Origin: Thiothrix sp. | Lineage (GTDB): Bacteria > Pseudomonadota > Gammaproteobacteria > Thiotrichales > Thiotrichaceae | Direction of reading: 5' to 3' | Assembly (NCBI GenBank): GCA_020442915.1 | Contig: JAGRJD010000021.1 | Span: 1-48,357 of the forward strand | Length of the DNA stretch: 48,357 nt | Shown: positions 18,119 to 28,051 of the stretch, one piece after another | How the letters are laid out: each line of letters opens with the position of its first letter | How positions within the stretch are numbered: position 1 is the stretch's first letter | Made by a program: the position numbers and the translations under genes | The notes under the pieces: generated by a model | The model's database searches: none | Told to the model about the DNA's origin: nothing | Seen by the model: the letters and a program-made list of their open reading frames with translations, nothing else

Positions 18119-18905
18119 ACTCCTTCCAATACCAGAGCTGGCGTACACGCCGGAACTGTCGCACCTGAGCCGGTACCGGCCAGGAGTCATAACGCCCCCC
18201 TTCCGCCTGGGGCCGGGCCTTCCAGGCCGTCTCACCGGACAGTACCAGGGCTTGCAGCCTTTGCAGCGCCATTTTCGCCCCCAGATGAAACAGCTTCACG
18301 TTCAGGCTCAGCAGACTGTCATGCCAGCGAATCGTCAATGGCTGCTGCTCCAGAATCGCACCGGTATCAAACTGTGCTGCCGCCAGATGCAAGGTAATGC
18401 CGGTCTGCTGCCGCTGTGCCAGCAATGCATGGAAAGCCGGATCAACCCCACGGTAATCCGGCAGCAATGAAGGGTGCAGATTCCAGCAACCCAGCCGGGG
18501 CAAGCCCGCTAACGGCTCCCGGAGCAGCTGATTGAAATGGGCCATCAGGATCACATCCGGTCGGCATCCGGCTACAAATACCTGGCTGGCAGCATCATTC
18601 ACATCCCGTGTCACCCATTGTGGAATACCGCGTTGGTGCAGTACCTGCGCCAGATCACAGCGATACCACCAGCGGCGCAGCAGGCGATAGCCACTGGTTG
18701 TCAGCCACAGGTAAAAGGCATAACGCAGACCCGAATGCCATAGCTGGCGCAGGCTGCCGATAAACGGATGATGGCGTGGGCTGAGCACCCGGCTAGAGCA
18801 GACCACACCAGTCAGCTCAATGGACTCGGCTTTCAGCAGCTCAGCCAGCACCTGATCGGAATACAGACCGGGATAAGCACAGAACAGTACGCGCACCCGG
18901 CTCAC
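18033..18905 (-). CDS. Formyltransferase-family protein
   Basis: 290 residues. The formyl-THF-dependent formyltransferase core is clear: NLHPSLLPDYRG with N142 and H144, and D180 in QFDTGAIL completing the Asn-His-Asp triad. The family transfers a formyl group to an amine (methionyl-tRNA, GAR, amino sugars). Its start is GTG at 18905, overlapping the oxoamine synthase stop as GTGA, so the two are translationally coupled. That coupling makes the amine made by the oxoamine synthase a natural candidate substrate (inference); an amino sugar is the alternative. Its 3' end overlaps the convergent LtaS-like gene by 86 bases. Confidence 0.88.
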   Translation of the reverse strand: MSRVRVLFCAYPGLYSDQVLAELLKAESIELTGVVCSSRVLSPRHHPFIGSLRQLWHSGLRYAFYLWLTTSGYRLLRRWWYRCDLAQVLHQRGIPQWVTRDVNDAASQVFVAGCRPDVILMAHFNQLLREPLAGLPRLGCWNLHPSLLPDYRGVDPAFHALLAQRQQTGITLHLAAAQFDTGAILEQQPLTIRWHDSLLSLNVKLFHLGAKMALQRLQALVLSGETAWKARPQAEGGRYDSWPVPAQVRQFRRVRQLWYWKEFTVLARQGLGLFEPVRVANRAADTDRTR

Positions 18906-20260
18906 TGAAAACCGGCCAGCACGTCCGCCAGCGCCGCCACGGTCTGCCGTAACTGGGCCTCGGTGTGTTCACTGCTGATGAAAAAACGCAGCCGGGCCAT
19001 GCCTTCCTCAACAGCCGGATAGAAAATGGGCTGCACATTGATGCCGCGCTCGAACAGGCGGTTGGCCACCATGCCGGCCCGCGCCGAACCCCCGATAATG
19101 GCAGGTACCACAGCCAGACCCGCACTGTGACCGGTATTGATGCCATGCTGACGGCAAAGCGCGATAAACAGACGGCCATTGGCCTGCAACTGCTGCACCC
19201 GCTGCGGTTCGGCCAGCATCAGCTGCAGGGAGGCCAGCGAGGCTGCTGCCAGTACCGGTGACAAGCCCACACTGTACAGAAAACCGGGGGCGGAAATCCG
19301 CAGGTGATGCACCAGCGCCTGCTCTCCGGCAATATATCCCCCGCAGCCGGACAGGGTCTTGCTCAGGGTTCCCATCCAGATATCCACATCACGCCCGGCA
19401 ATGCCGAAATGCTCACGAATACCACCACCGGTCGCCCCCATAACGCCCAGTGCATGCGCCTCATCCACCATCAGGAACGCCTTGTGCCGCTTTTTCAGCT
19501 CGATAAAGCGCGGCAGATCCGGGTAATCCCCGTCCATGCTGTAAATGCTTTCAATAACAACCAGCACCCGTTCAAAATCACGCCGGTGCTGCTGCAGCAA
19601 CTGCGCCAGTGCCTGCCAGTCATTGTGCGGAAACGGCATGCGCCGCGCCCCGGCCAGCTGAATACCCTGCAGAATGCTGTTATGCACCAGTGCATCATGC
19701 AGGATCAGGTCACGATGACCAAACAGATAGCCGATGGTGGTGACATTGGTGGCATGACCACTGACAAACACCACACTGTCATCGACCTCATAAAGCCGCG
19801 CCAGAGCCTTCTCCAGATCCCGCTGCACCTGACGCTCACCCGAGACCAGACGGCTGGCCGAAGCCGAGGTGCCATAACGCTCGACAGCCTCCCGGGCCGC
19901 TGCATTCACTGCGGGATGACCACACAGACCCAGGTAGTTGTAACTGGCAAAATTGAGGTACTCCTGCCCGCCAATCCAGCTCAGTGCACCGGCCACCTGG
20001 TCATGGACCTTGAAAAACGGGCTGGGAATACCCAGCTGTTTCCCCCCCTCCTCCATGACCCGGATCTGCTGATAACCCGGCATGCGGTCAAAACGGCAGA
20101 ATTCATCCGGAATGTCATCCACGGGATGGCGCTTTCGGGGCTCGACCACCGCCTTGAGCGCCGCACCCCCTTCCAGCTTCCTGCGCTGCCGCTCCAGCAT
20201 TTCGCCAGCCAGCCGCTCCTTCATGCGGTCACTCAGACCAAACAACGCCTTGTCTGTCAT
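18902..20260 (-). CDS. Alpha-oxoamine synthase (PLP), AONS/SPT-like
   Basis: 452 residues, longer than BioF or Kbl (about 390) because of an N-terminal extension of about 70 residues. Fold-type I PLP features are the GTSASASRLVSG segment, SGHATN, D266 and H269 in VDEAHALG, and the Schiff-base lysine K301 in GTLSKTLSGCGG. The family condenses an acyl thioester with an amino acid, losing CO2, to form an alpha-amino ketone (BioF, Kbl, HemA, serine palmitoyltransferase). It starts 17 bases after a polyketide synthase that lacks a thioesterase, so it probably takes the chain from the PKS carrier protein. The amino-acid substrate cannot be read from sequence by eye. Confidence 0.92.
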   Translation of the reverse strand: MTDKALFGLSDRMKERLAGEMLERQRRKLEGGAALKAVVEPRKRHPVDDIPDEFCRFDRMPGYQQIRVMEEGGKQLGIPSPFFKVHDQVAGALSWIGGQEYLNFASYNYLGLCGHPAVNAAAREAVERYGTSASASRLVSGERQVQRDLEKALARLYEVDDSVVFVSGHATNVTTIGYLFGHRDLILHDALVHNSILQGIQLAGARRMPFPHNDWQALAQLLQQHRRDFERVLVVIESIYSMDGDYPDLPRFIELKKRHKAFLMVDEAHALGVMGATGGGIREHFGIAGRDVDIWMGTLSKTLSGCGGYIAGEQALVHHLRISAPGFLYSVGLSPVLAAASLASLQLMLAEPQRVQQLQANGRLFIALCRQHGINTGHSAGLAVVPAIIGGSARAGMVANRLFERGINVQPIFYPAVEEGMARLRFFISSEHTEAQLRQTVAALADVLAGFQ

Positions 20261-20277
20261 GTCATCATCTCATCCCG

Positions 20278-23200
20278 TTATCCCTGCCGTACCGCCGGAA
20301 GCTCAACCGGCCCGGAGTTGGCCGCCTCCTCCACACTGACAGCCAGACGCGCCAGCTGCTCTTCACTCAGCTCGGTACCATGCTTGCGCGCCACTTCCGC
20401 CACGGACTGGTGTGTAGAGCCTGCGGCTACGGCCTCACTGCCCTGCAGCAAACCGGCACTGATCTTCTCGGCAATCCGGTGTACCGTCGCCCCCTCCGTC
20501 AGTGCCATGACCGGCAAACGCACGCCAAAACGCTCTTCAATCGCCATGACCAGCTCCATGCCCATCAGTGAATCCATGCCCAGATCAAACACCGACTTGT
20601 CAGGCGACAGTTTTTCCCGCGGCAGGCGCAGAATTTCGCCCACCTCGGCAATCAGCATATCCGTCACCAGGGCATGCACCTGCTCCGGTGCCAGACCGGC
20701 AATCAGGGTCTGAATGTCTTCACCCTGATCCCCATCATCACCGCCACGCACCAGACGGCGCAGCTCCGCATATTTCGGCGCTCTTGCTGCCGGCATGACA
20801 CGCTGGACCACCTGCCAGTCGAGATCGACCACTGCCAGCCCCGGATGCCCACTCAGGATCAGCTGCTCCAGTACCGCCAACGCCCGTGCCGAGGTCAGCG
20901 CATGCCCCCCCAGGCGCCCCTGCAGGGCATCCCTGATCTCGCTGTTGCGGGCCAGATAGCCGGTGTCATCCAGCGGCCCCCAGGCCGCAAAAGCCGCCGC
21001 CAGCCCCTCCTGACGACGCAGGCGGACCAGCGACTCCAGCGCGATATTGGCGGCTACATAATTAGCCTGCCCCGGATTCCCCAGAAAAGTGGTGACCGAG
21101 GAGTACAGGACAAAGAAATCCAGTGCAAGCCCCCGGCTCAACAGATGCAGGTTCCATCCCCCCTGCAGCTTGGGAGCCAGCACACGCTGAAAACTGTCCG
21201 GCTCCATATTGCGCAGAATGGCATCCTCCAGCACCATGGCGGCATGCACAATGCCCCGCAGGGGCGGCAGGCTGGCCTGCACTCTGGCAAACACGGCCGC
21301 CAATGCAGCCTGATCCGCCACATCACAGGCAAAGACCTCCACCCGTACCCCCCGGGCCTTGAGCTCACTGACGGCCTTGTGGGCCTCCAGCGTTGACAGC
21401 CCGCCGCGACTCAGCAGTACCAGCGTGCCGGCTCCCCGGTCTGCCAGCCACCGGGCGGTACGCAACCCGAAACCGCTCAGCCCGCCCGTGACCAGATAGC
21501 TGCCCTGCGGCTCCAGTGTCAATGTCTGGTGTACCGACTCGGCAAAGGTGGGCCGGAGTCCGGCCTCCTTGAAAGACACGATCACCTTGCCGATCTGGCG
21601 CGACTGCTGCACATAACGGAAGGCCTCGCGGATCCGGCTGGCCGGGAACACCCGGTGCGGCAACGGGCGCAATACACCGTCGGCAAACAGCTGCATCATG
21701 TCCCGGAACAGGCGCCCGGCCAGATCCGGGCGCTCAATCAGCAGCTGGTCCGCATCAATCCCGAAATAGGAAATGTTGTTGCGGAACGGACGCAGACCGA
21801 TACGGCTGTTTTCATAGAAATCACGCTTGCCCAGTTCCAGAAAACGTCCGAATGGCCGCAGAATGTCAAGGTTTTTGCTGATGGCCTCACCGGAAACCGA
21901 ATTCAGCACCACATCCACGCCTTCACCACCGGTGATGCGCAGAATGTCTTCGGCAAAACGCAGACTGCGTGAATCCAGCACATGATCCGCTCCCATCAGA
22001 CGGACAAAATCACGCTTTTCATCCGTGCCTGCGGCAGCAAAAATCTCCGCCCCCACATAACGGGCAAACTGGATGGCTGCCAGCCCGACCCCGCCGGAGG
22101 CTCCGTGAATCAGGATACGCTCACCCGCCTGCAGCCGGGCCAGCTGATGCAGGGCATAGTAGACGGTAAAAAAAGCCGTCGGAACGGTGGCGGCTTCCTC
22201 ATCCGTCCACGCTGCCGGGCGATGGGCAACGGCTGTGGTGCGGGTTATCACCCGGGTACTGAAACAGGCCGGCGCAAAACCGATGACGGCATCACCGGGC
22301 CGGAAGTCCCTGACCGCCGGTCCGGTACGCACGATCGTTCCGGACAGCTCCATCCCCAGTGCCGCCCCGGCAAAACCGTTTTCCACGGCCTCGTCGGACA
22401 GCAGCCCCATGGCATACATCACATCACGGAAATTGAGTCCCGCAGCCAGTGGCAGGATTTCCACCTCACCCGGCTGCAGCGGCTGCAGCGGCAACGCACG
22501 CCAATACAGGTTTTTCAATGGTCCCGGCGTGGTAAAATCCAGTACCACAGGGGGGGGGGTATCATCTTTTGAAGCCAGTGTCAGGCCGGCAACCCGGCGC
22601 ATGCGCAGCACCTGACGGTGCTCTGCCCCCAGCAGCACCTCGTTTTCACCATCACTGTACCGGAACTCCTGCAACAGTAAAGATACCGCCTGTTCCGGTA
22701 CCAGTCCGGCTTCCAGGTCCAGCAAATGGCAATCCAGGTCCGGATGTTCGTTCATCAGCACCCGTCCCAGACCCCACAATGGAGCCTGTGCCGGCTGCAC
22801 CAGCCCCTCCCCAAAACCGGTTGCCCCCTGTGTCACCAGCCACAGGCGGGCTGAAACCCCCTGCCGGTCAAGTGCCTGCACCAGCGCAAGCGTCAGTGTC
22901 AGGGCCGGGCTGCTGTCCGGCAGGGTATCAGCTGCGGAGCCTTCCGCTCCCGGCTCAGCCAGCCCCGTCAGCTGGACCACCTGGGAAAAGCCGTTCAGGT
23001 CCAACCCCTCCAGACGGGAGGCCCGCTCACAAGGCAGGTCCCGGACCTGCAGGGCAGCCTGCAGCTGTCCGGCCAGCCGGTCAGCATACCCCCCGCTGCC
23101 ATCAGTCAGAATCAGCCAGCCACGGGCCTGCAGGGCCTCAGAGTGCATGGCCACATCCGGCTCAGGCACTGCCGCTGCATCCGCCAGTGCCAGTGTCAGA

Positions 23201-26200
23201 AAGGCGCCACGGTGGAAAGCATCCCGGGGCTCAAAAACATGCTCAACACCAGCAAAACCGGCCTGCAGCAGCAGATTGCGCCACTCATCCGGGCTGAACA
23301 GGCGTGATACCCATTCCCTGCCGGTATCCCCGGCACCTTCCAGTGCCACCCACCATTGCGGCCTCAAGCCCTGCGTAAGGTCAAACAGGCGGTTGTCGGC
23401 AGTATTGGCCATGACCAACAGCCCCTGCGGCTTCAGCAGGCGTTTCAAGCGCCGCAAAGCGGATGCCGCATCCTCCCAGACATGCAGCGCATCCCCGGAC
23501 AGCAGCACATCAAACGGCTGCTCCAGCAGGGCTTCATACCCTTCGCCCCGGAAATCCGCTTCCAGGGAGGCAGTACTGAAGCCGGCGTACTCCTCGAACT
23601 CGGTCTGCAGGGTTTCCAGCAGCTCAGGCCGCGAACCGGCAAAGACATAGTCACACTGTTCCGCCGGCAGCACGGGCAACAGGGCATGCGTCAGGGTACC
23701 ATCCCCCCCCAGCTCCAGCAGGCGCAGACGCCGGTTATCCGGCCAGCCCTGCACCAGTTGCACCAACACCTCGGCCAGCCCCAGATTCACGGCCCGGAAA
23801 GTTGGTGCAGAGTCCTGCCAGTGTTCATGCATGCTGCTTTTGGCCGGCGCCAGCAATGCCTCGCAATCCAGCCTGCCGGACAATACCGCCTGCAGGTGCT
23901 CGCCACAGCGTCCCAGCAGTACCAGCTCCGGCAGATGAGCCGGAGCCCCCCCCAGAATTGCAAGCCAGACATCACGGGCTGCAGGCGGGTCCGCATCCGG
24001 TGCCAGCGACCACAGGCCATCATGCTGCCATGCCAGCCCATCCTCAGCCAGCAACCGGAACAGACGCTCCAGCAGAGGCTGGTACGCCTGCGCAATCCCG
24101 TGCCGCTGCATCAGGGCCGTTGGGTCAATCGCCTTGTGATCCCCGTCACACAAGGCCTGCACGGTCTGCCAGGCATAACTGGCAGCCAGTACATCGAAAA
24201 GCGGCAGCACCTGGGTATTGTGGCGTTCACGCTGCAGCAGGTCTTCACGCTGCCGCTGCAGCGCCTGTACCGCCTGTGCCAGCATGGCAACCGGCATTTC
24301 CGGCGCACTGGAGCCCGGCAGCAGCAACGGCTGCAGACGGGGAGCAAACGTGTACAGACCGGGCAGTGACTGTTGCTGGCGTGCAAACTGCACCCCCTTG
24401 AAACGCACATCCTGCAACTCGGCCAGCAGCTGTCCGTCCCCATCCAGCACCAGAAAATCCGCCACCACCGAACGCGGCCCCTGCCGGCAAAGGCGTGCAT
24501 GAATACGGGCAATCCCACCCTGCGGCTGAAACAGGCTCAGCCTGCCGATACGCACCGGAATCATGGCTGCCAGCTGTCCGGCACGGATTGAAGTCCGGAA
24601 AATGTCCACCAGCAACTGGAACCCCGCATCCAGTAACGCCGGAGGCAACAGGTACTGGCCAGAACCGTCCTGCAGACCTGCCGGGCAGACAATATCCGCC
24701 AGAGCCTCTGCCGGACCCGCCCAGACCTGCTGCACGCCCCGGAAAGCATCCCGGTACTCCAGCCCGACAGATTCGGCCAGCCGGTAATGCACCTCACCAT
24801 CCAAGACTTCCTGTGCCTGAGCCATCAACGCCCCGGCATCCGGCAGAACCACGCTGCTGCGATCCTTCCAGACCTGTCCGGTAATGCGCCCGACCACATG
24901 TTCGGTCCAGACCCCGTCCCCCAGACGTATCCGGCTGACGATACGGAAGCGCCCATCCGCCGGCTCCAGCAGGAAGCGCAGGGTCCGGGTCTGTCCCTCA
25001 TCCAGCATCACCGGCGCCCGAATCTCGAAATGCTCCAGCACATGGGTATCGGTCCCATGCCACAGGGCCGATGCCGCCAGCGCCATTTCCACATAGGCTG
25101 CTGCCGGAAATACGGCGGCACCATCCACCACATGCCCGGCCAGCCAGGGCAGTGTTGCCGTATCCAGCTGGTTTTCCCAGGCAGCCTCGGCATCATGCAG
25201 CGGATACCCCAGCAAAGGGTGTACACGCCGGCGGTTCACCAGGTCATAGCCTTCGCTGGTCAGCGGATACCAGTGGCGCTCCCGCTGCCAGGGATAATTG
25301 GGGAGTGCAACATAACGCCCCGGCTGCGGGAAATGCACTGACCAGTCGGCCTGCACCCCCTGCAGCAACAGCTCGAACCCGGCCCGCTGCAGGCAGTCCG
25401 GTGTTTCCCCGCCACGCTTGTCCAGCCCCATGACCTGCCCGTTGACATCATGGGCACGCAGGCACGCCTGCACATAACTGCGCAGAATGGGATGCGGCCC
25501 GACCTCCAGGAAAACCCGGAAACCATCCCTGATCAGGCCATCCAGTGCCGCATGAAATGCCACCGGCTCACGGATGTTGTCCCACCAGTAATCCGCCCCC
25601 AGACGGCTGGCGGCAACCTCACGGCCATAGACGGTGGAAACAAAAGCCACCCCCCGCTCATGCGCCTGTGGCTCCAGGGTCTGCAGCGCTTCCAGCAACG
25701 CCTGCCGCACCGGGTCCATCCAGTGGCTGTGGAAAGCATAATCCAGATCCAGAATGCGGAAAAAGCTGCCCTGCGCCCTGAGTGCGGCCCCCAGTGTCTC
25801 AAGGTCGGCCAGCTGCGCAGAGACCGTCACCGCATCGGGGCTGTTATAGCCGGCCATTTCCACCACCTGCTCCAGCCCGAGCTCGGCCAGCTTCTGGCAC
25901 ATGGCATCACGCCCCAGCCCAACCGCCGCCATGCGCCCCTGACCACGGGTACGGCCCTGGGCCTTGCTGCGCTCATGGATAACCCGGACCGCCTGCTCCA
26001 GCGACAGGGCACCACTGGCCCAGGCTGCCGCCACCTCGCCCACACTGTGGCCGGTTACCGCCTGATAACGCACCCCGAGAGACTCCAGCACCCGTACAGC
26101 CCCGACCTGAAAAGCAAACAGCAGTGGCTGGGCGATTTCAGTCTGGTCCAGCTGTGACTTAGTGGCCTCACGGCGGAACCCGTCCAGTAACGAGACAGTC

Positions 26201-28008
26201 GACCAGCGCGACAACAACCGCTCCACTTCTTCCACGGCAGCCCTGAATACCGGGCTGTGTTCCAGCAGAACCTGCCCCATGCCCTGCCATTGCGAGCCGT
26301 TACCGGAGAAAACCAGTGCCAGCTTCTCCGCCTGCCCCCGGTATTCGGCCTGATAAAGGCAGGCATCGCCGGCCCCCGTCCCGCTGACTGGCTCATCATC
26401 CCCGGCAGCAAAGGCCTGCAGGGCTGCCGCCGCTGCCCCCACACTCGGGGCCTGCACCAGCAGTGCATGAGACAGGTGCTGGCGATAGTGCAATGCACTC
26501 CAGGCCAGATCATGAAAAGCCTGTGGCCCGCCCATTTCCTCAAGCCGGGCCGCATAAGCCCCGGCCATGGCCTGCAATGCCGCCCCGCCCCGCGCCGACA
26601 GCAGCAAAGGCGGCAGGCTATCGGCCGCTGCCTCTACCTCGGCCTCGGGCAATGCCGCCACCGGTCCGGATACCGCGTCAAAGGCCGGTTGATACTCTTC
26701 CAGCAGCACATGCGCATTGGCCCCGCCGAATCCGAAGGAGTTCACTCCCACCAAGCGTGGCAGGCCGGTATCGGGCAAGGGTGTCAGCCGGGTGATGACC
26801 TTGAGGTTATGGGCAGCGAAATCAATAGCCGGATTCAGGTGCTGCACGTGCAGGGTCGGTGGAATACTGGCATGACGCAACACCAGCATGCTCTTGAGCA
26901 GCCCGGCCATCCCGGCAGCGGTTTCCATATGACCGAGGTTGGTCTTGACCGAACCGATCGGCAAAGGCCGGCCTTCGGGCCGTGCCTGCCCCAGCGCTTC
27001 ACCGATGGCCCGGGTCTCGATCGGATCACCCACGGCTGTTCCGGTTCCATGAGCCTCCAGATAGACCAGACGCGCTGCATCCACCTCCGGATGGTGATAA
27101 ATCGAACGCAGCAGCCGGCCCTGCTGCTCGCAGCCGGGAACGGTCATGCCATTGGTGCGCCCGTCAGCATTGATGCCACTGGCGACAATCACGCCATGGA
27201 TCGGATCACCATCGGCTTCAGCCTGCGCCAGTGGCTTGAGAAACAGGACTGCAGCCCCTTCAGAACGGACATAGCCATCCCCGTCGGCGTCAAAGGTACG
27301 ACAACGCCCGTTTGGTGACAGCATTGACGCCTTGGAAAAACCCACAAAGGCAAACGGGTGCAGCAGCACGTTGACACCACCGGCAACAGCCATGCCGGCC
27401 TCACCACTGCGAATGGCCTGACAGGCATGATGCACGGCCACCAGCGATGACGAACAGGCCGTATCCACCGAAACACTGGGGCCACGAAAATCAAACAGGT
27501 AGGAAATGCGGTTGGAAGCAATACTGGCCGTACTGCCGGTCATGGTATAGGCATCCATGGAGCTGAGGTCATCAATCCGGCGGTAGGCGTAATCCGTTCC
27601 GGCAATGGCCACGTACACGGCGCAATCCGACCCGGCCAGCCGCTCCGGTACCTGACCACCGTTTTCCAGCGCCTCCCAGGTCAGTTCCAGCAACAGACGC
27701 TGCTGCGGGTCCATCTGTTCGGCTTCACGTGGTGAAATGCCGAAGAAAGCTGCATCAAAACGGTCAACCTCATCCAGCACTCCCGCAGCAAATGCGTAGC
27801 TTTTACCGGGCTGTCTGCGGTCCGGATGGCGATAGAAATCCACGCCGAAACGATCCGGGCCGATTTCGGTCACGACATCCCGGCCCTCGCTCAAGACCCG
27901 CCAGAAATCATCCAGGGATACAATCCCGCCCGGAAACCGGCACGCCACGCCAACGATGGCAATTTTGTCAACATTACCTGTGGTCTTGTTATTTCTCACA
28001 TTTGTCAC
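20278..28008 (-). CDS. Type I fully reducing polyketide synthase, KS-AT-DH-MT-ER-KR-ACP
   Basis: 2576 residues from a GTG at 28008. KS at 13-440: C185 (DTACSSS), H320 (EAHGTGT), H360 (KTNLGH). AT at 565-860: S655 (GHSVGE) and YAFHS (757-761), suggesting malonyl. DH at 925-1215: H959 (HVVDGAAVFP) and D1127. A methyltransferase-like region at 1270-1610 has an altered SAM motif (LELGGDGT). ER at 1820-2145: LNFRD and GASGGVGLAAIQ. KR at 2165-2345: GGLSGFG, S2303/2304 and Y2317. ACP at 2445-2520: S2480 in GMDS, followed by a 55-residue tail. There is no thioesterase. All reducing domains look intact, so iterative use would give a saturated long acyl chain. It lies downstream of kpsC and is followed by the oxoamine synthase. 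Product inferred, not known. Confidence 0.95.
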   Translation of the reverse strand: MTNVRNNKTTGNVDKIAIVGVACRFPGGIVSLDDFWRVLSEGRDVVTEIGPDRFGVDFYRHPDRRQPGKSYAFAAGVLDEVDRFDAAFFGISPREAEQMDPQQRLLLELTWEALENGGQVPERLAGSDCAVYVAIAGTDYAYRRIDDLSSMDAYTMTGSTASIASNRISYLFDFRGPSVSVDTACSSSLVAVHHACQAIRSGEAGMAVAGGVNVLLHPFAFVGFSKASMLSPNGRCRTFDADGDGYVRSEGAAVLFLKPLAQAEADGDPIHGVIVASGINADGRTNGMTVPGCEQQGRLLRSIYHHPEVDAARLVYLEAHGTGTAVGDPIETRAIGEALGQARPEGRPLPIGSVKTNLGHMETAAGMAGLLKSMLVLRHASIPPTLHVQHLNPAIDFAAHNLKVITRLTPLPDTGLPRLVGVNSFGFGGANAHVLLEEYQPAFDAVSGPVAALPEAEVEAAADSLPPLLLSARGGAALQAMAGAYAARLEEMGGPQAFHDLAWSALHYRQHLSHALLVQAPSVGAAAAALQAFAAGDDEPVSGTGAGDACLYQAEYRGQAEKLALVFSGNGSQWQGMGQVLLEHSPVFRAAVEEVERLLSRWSTVSLLDGFRREATKSQLDQTEIAQPLLFAFQVGAVRVLESLGVRYQAVTGHSVGEVAAAWASGALSLEQAVRVIHERSKAQGRTRGQGRMAAVGLGRDAMCQKLAELGLEQVVEMAGYNSPDAVTVSAQLADLETLGAALRAQGSFFRILDLDYAFHSHWMDPVRQALLEALQTLEPQAHERGVAFVSTVYGREVAASRLGADYWWDNIREPVAFHAALDGLIRDGFRVFLEVGPHPILRSYVQACLRAHDVNGQVMGLDKRGGETPDCLQRAGFELLLQGVQADWSVHFPQPGRYVALPNYPWQRERHWYPLTSEGYDLVNRRRVHPLLGYPLHDAEAAWENQLDTATLPWLAGHVVDGAAVFPAAAYVEMALAASALWHGTDTHVLEHFEIRAPVMLDEGQTRTLRFLLEPADGRFRIVSRIRLGDGVWTEHVVGRITGQVWKDRSSVVLPDAGALMAQAQEVLDGEVHYRLAESVGLEYRDAFRGVQQVWAGPAEALADIVCPAGLQDGSGQYLLPPALLDAGFQLLVDIFRTSIRAGQLAAMIPVRIGRLSLFQPQGGIARIHARLCRQGPRSVVADFLVLDGDGQLLAELQDVRFKGVQFARQQQSLPGLYTFAPRLQPLLLPGSSAPEMPVAMLAQAVQALQRQREDLLQRERHNTQVLPLFDVLAASYAWQTVQALCDGDHKAIDPTALMQRHGIAQAYQPLLERLFRLLAEDGLAWQHDGLWSLAPDADPPAARDVWLAILGGAPAHLPELVLLGRCGEHLQAVLSGRLDCEALLAPAKSSMHEHWQDSAPTFRAVNLGLAEVLVQLVQGWPDNRRLRLLELGGDGTLTHALLPVLPAEQCDYVFAGSRPELLETLQTEFEEYAGFSTASLEADFRGEGYEALLEQPFDVLLSGDALHVWEDAASALRRLKRLLKPQGLLVMANTADNRLFDLTQGLRPQWWVALEGAGDTGREWVSRLFSPDEWRNLLLQAGFAGVEHVFEPRDAFHRGAFLTLALADAAAVPEPDVAMHSEALQARGWLILTDGSGGYADRLAGQLQAALQVRDLPCERASRLEGLDLNGFSQVVQLTGLAEPGAEGSAADTLPDSSPALTLTLALVQALDRQGVSARLWLVTQGATGFGEGLVQPAQAPLWGLGRVLMNEHPDLDCHLLDLEAGLVPEQAVSLLLQEFRYSDGENEVLLGAEHRQVLRMRRVAGLTLASKDDTPPPVVLDFTTPGPLKNLYWRALPLQPLQPGEVEILPLAAGLNFRDVMYAMGLLSDEAVENGFAGAALGMELSGTIVRTGPAVRDFRPGDAVIGFAPACFSTRVITRTTAVAHRPAAWTDEEAATVPTAFFTVYYALHQLARLQAGERILIHGASGGVGLAAIQFARYVGAEIFAAAGTDEKRDFVRLMGADHVLDSRSLRFAEDILRITGGEGVDVVLNSVSGEAISKNLDILRPFGRFLELGKRDFYENSRIGLRPFRNNISYFGIDADQLLIERPDLAGRLFRDMMQLFADGVLRPLPHRVFPASRIREAFRYVQQSRQIGKVIVSFKEAGLRPTFAESVHQTLTLEPQGSYLVTGGLSGFGLRTARWLADRGAGTLVLLSRGGLSTLEAHKAVSELKARGVRVEVFACDVADQAALAAVFARVQASLPPLRGIVHAAMVLEDAILRNMEPDSFQRVLAPKLQGGWNLHLLSRGLALDFFVLYSSVTTFLGNPGQANYVAANIALESLVRLRRQEGLAAAFAAWGPLDDTGYLARNSEIRDALQGRLGGHALTSARALAVLEQLILSGHPGLAVVDLDWQVVQRVMPAARAPKYAELRRLVRGGDDGDQGEDIQTLIAGLAPEQVHALVTDMLIAEVGEILRLPREKLSPDKSVFDLGMDSLMGMELVMAIEERFGVRLPVMALTEGATVHRIAEKISAGLLQGSEAVAAGSTHQSVAEVARKHGTELSEEQLARLAVSVEEAANSGPVELPAVRQG

Positions 28009-28051
28009 AATCTAGATTAAGGCCAAAAAAACCAGCGCACCGATTACCTGT

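Noticed and set aside
20380-27318. Many long plus-strand frames opposite the PKS
   Set aside because: High-GC antisense shadows with Pro/Arg/Gln-rich compositions, no ribosome sites and no recognisable domains.
27579-27586. Second GGCGGTAG on the plus strand inside the PKS gene
   Set aside because: It is antisense within coding sequence (codons of the KS domain); chance match.
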